From an uncultured Pseudomonadota bacterium (lineage in GTDB: Bacteria; Pseudomonadota; Gammaproteobacteria; Steroidobacterales; Steroidobacteraceae), in assembly GCA_903862885.1 (NCBI GenBank), contig CAIOZU010000018.1, positions 236,613 to 300,612 of the forward strand: DNA of 64,000 nt. The letters are read 5' to 3'. The first letter of the stretch is position 1; the number at the start of each line of letters is the position of its first letter. The notes below the pieces were generated by a model. The model made no database searches, was not told the origin of the DNA, and worked only from the letters and a program-made list of their open reading frames with translations. This document shows, one piece after another, positions 63,853-64,000 of the stretch. The translations under genes were made by a program, and so were the position numbers.

Positions 63853-64000
63853 ATGCTCGTGCCTTCAGATATTGAGATTGCGCAGAAAGCGACATTAAAG
63901 CCGATTACGGAGATTGCGGCGAAGATTGGTATACCGTTATCGAGTCTTGAGAGCTACGGGCACTACAAGGCGAAGATTGGTTTTGATTTTTTAGAGAGCC
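63853..64000 (+). CDS. fhs: Formate-tetrahydrofolate ligase (partial, N-terminus)
   Basis: ATP-dependent ligation of formate to THF giving 10-formyl-THF. The visible residues begin [18 protein letters not shown] and continue [21 protein letters not shown], a clear match to Fhs. AGGGG at 63846-63850 is too close to the ATG (63853) but eight bases from the in-frame GTG (63859), so the GTG may be the true start. The gene runs off the right edge. With fds and the cyclo-ligase it completes a formate oxidation/assimilation set. Confidence 0.9.
   Translation, partial: MLVPSDIEIAQKATLKPITEIAAKIGIPLSSLESYGHYKAKIGFDFLES

Noticed and set aside
1..64000. tRNA, rRNA, CRISPR array, IS element or prophage
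   Set aside because: I looked for cloverleaf T-loops, direct-repeat arrays, transposase motifs and integrase genes on both strands and saw none.

Overview
The window is a dense stretch of bacterial chromosome with moderate GC, a short average gap between genes and almost only housekeeping genes. Gene order points to a gammaproteobacterium of the Xanthomonadales / Nevskiales / Steroidobacterales kind. The supporting blocks are yicC and gmk-rpoZ-spoT-ridA-recG-ubiA, rph-rdgB-hemW, rpmE next to gltA, ponA divergent from pilMNOPQ with aroK-aroB following, and tesA divergent from an ybbA/ybbP-type ABC transporter. A betaproteobacterium is less likely but not excluded from gene order alone. I see no tRNA or rRNA genes, CRISPR arrays, insertion sequences or phage genes.

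Layout. 0-5.5 kb: trkA (cut by the left edge), uvrD, a HIT hydrolase, a citrulline/dimethylarginine-type hydrolase and a BioC-like methyltransferase. 5.8-19.1 kb: an aa3-type cytochrome c oxidase cluster (coxB, coxA, a 43-residue membrane protein, ctaG, coxC, a DUF2909 protein, SURF1, a SCO-like protein, ctaA, ctaB). This cluster is interrupted by a complete soluble NAD-dependent molybdenum formate dehydrogenase operon, fdsGBAD. 19.5-23.9 kb: three genes in pathway order that could take lysine to 2-oxoadipate, with a divergent Lrp-type regulator. 23.9-31.8 kb: the gmk-rpoZ-spoT-ridA-recG-ubiA block and yicC on the minus strand. 31.8-38.8 kb: a PP2C phosphatase, rph, rdgB, hemW, a 520-base gap with a cluster of DnaA-box-like sites, rpmE, gltA, a DMT permease and a conserved unknown. 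38.9-54.6 kb: ponA, pilMNOPQ, a large Big-1/Ig-like lipoprotein inserted after pilQ, then aroK, aroB, dgt, pyrF, hemE, crcB and an acetyltransferase. 54.5-61.5 kb: a minus-strand lipid group (tesA-lplT-fadD type) and a divergent ABC transporter. 61.5-64 kb: an anti-sigma-like membrane protein, a decayed extradiol dioxygenase pseudogene, 5-formyltetrahydrofolate cyclo-ligase and the start of formate-tetrahydrofolate ligase.

How the genes fit together. The cell respires aerobically through a haem-aa3 oxidase, makes its own haem a, and can feed that chain with NADH from formate. The same window holds the genes that bring formate into the folate pool (fhs and the cyclo-ligase), so formate could be both burned and assimilated. 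The pil operon encodes the alignment subcomplex and secretin of a type IV pilus. The extra Ig-like lipoprotein shares the end of this operon and is the best candidate for an undescribed accessory factor. The other points of most interest are the DnaA-box cluster between hemW and rpmE, the lysine 6-dehydrogenase-type cluster, and the fusion of a dead dioxygenase reading frame to a live downstream gene.
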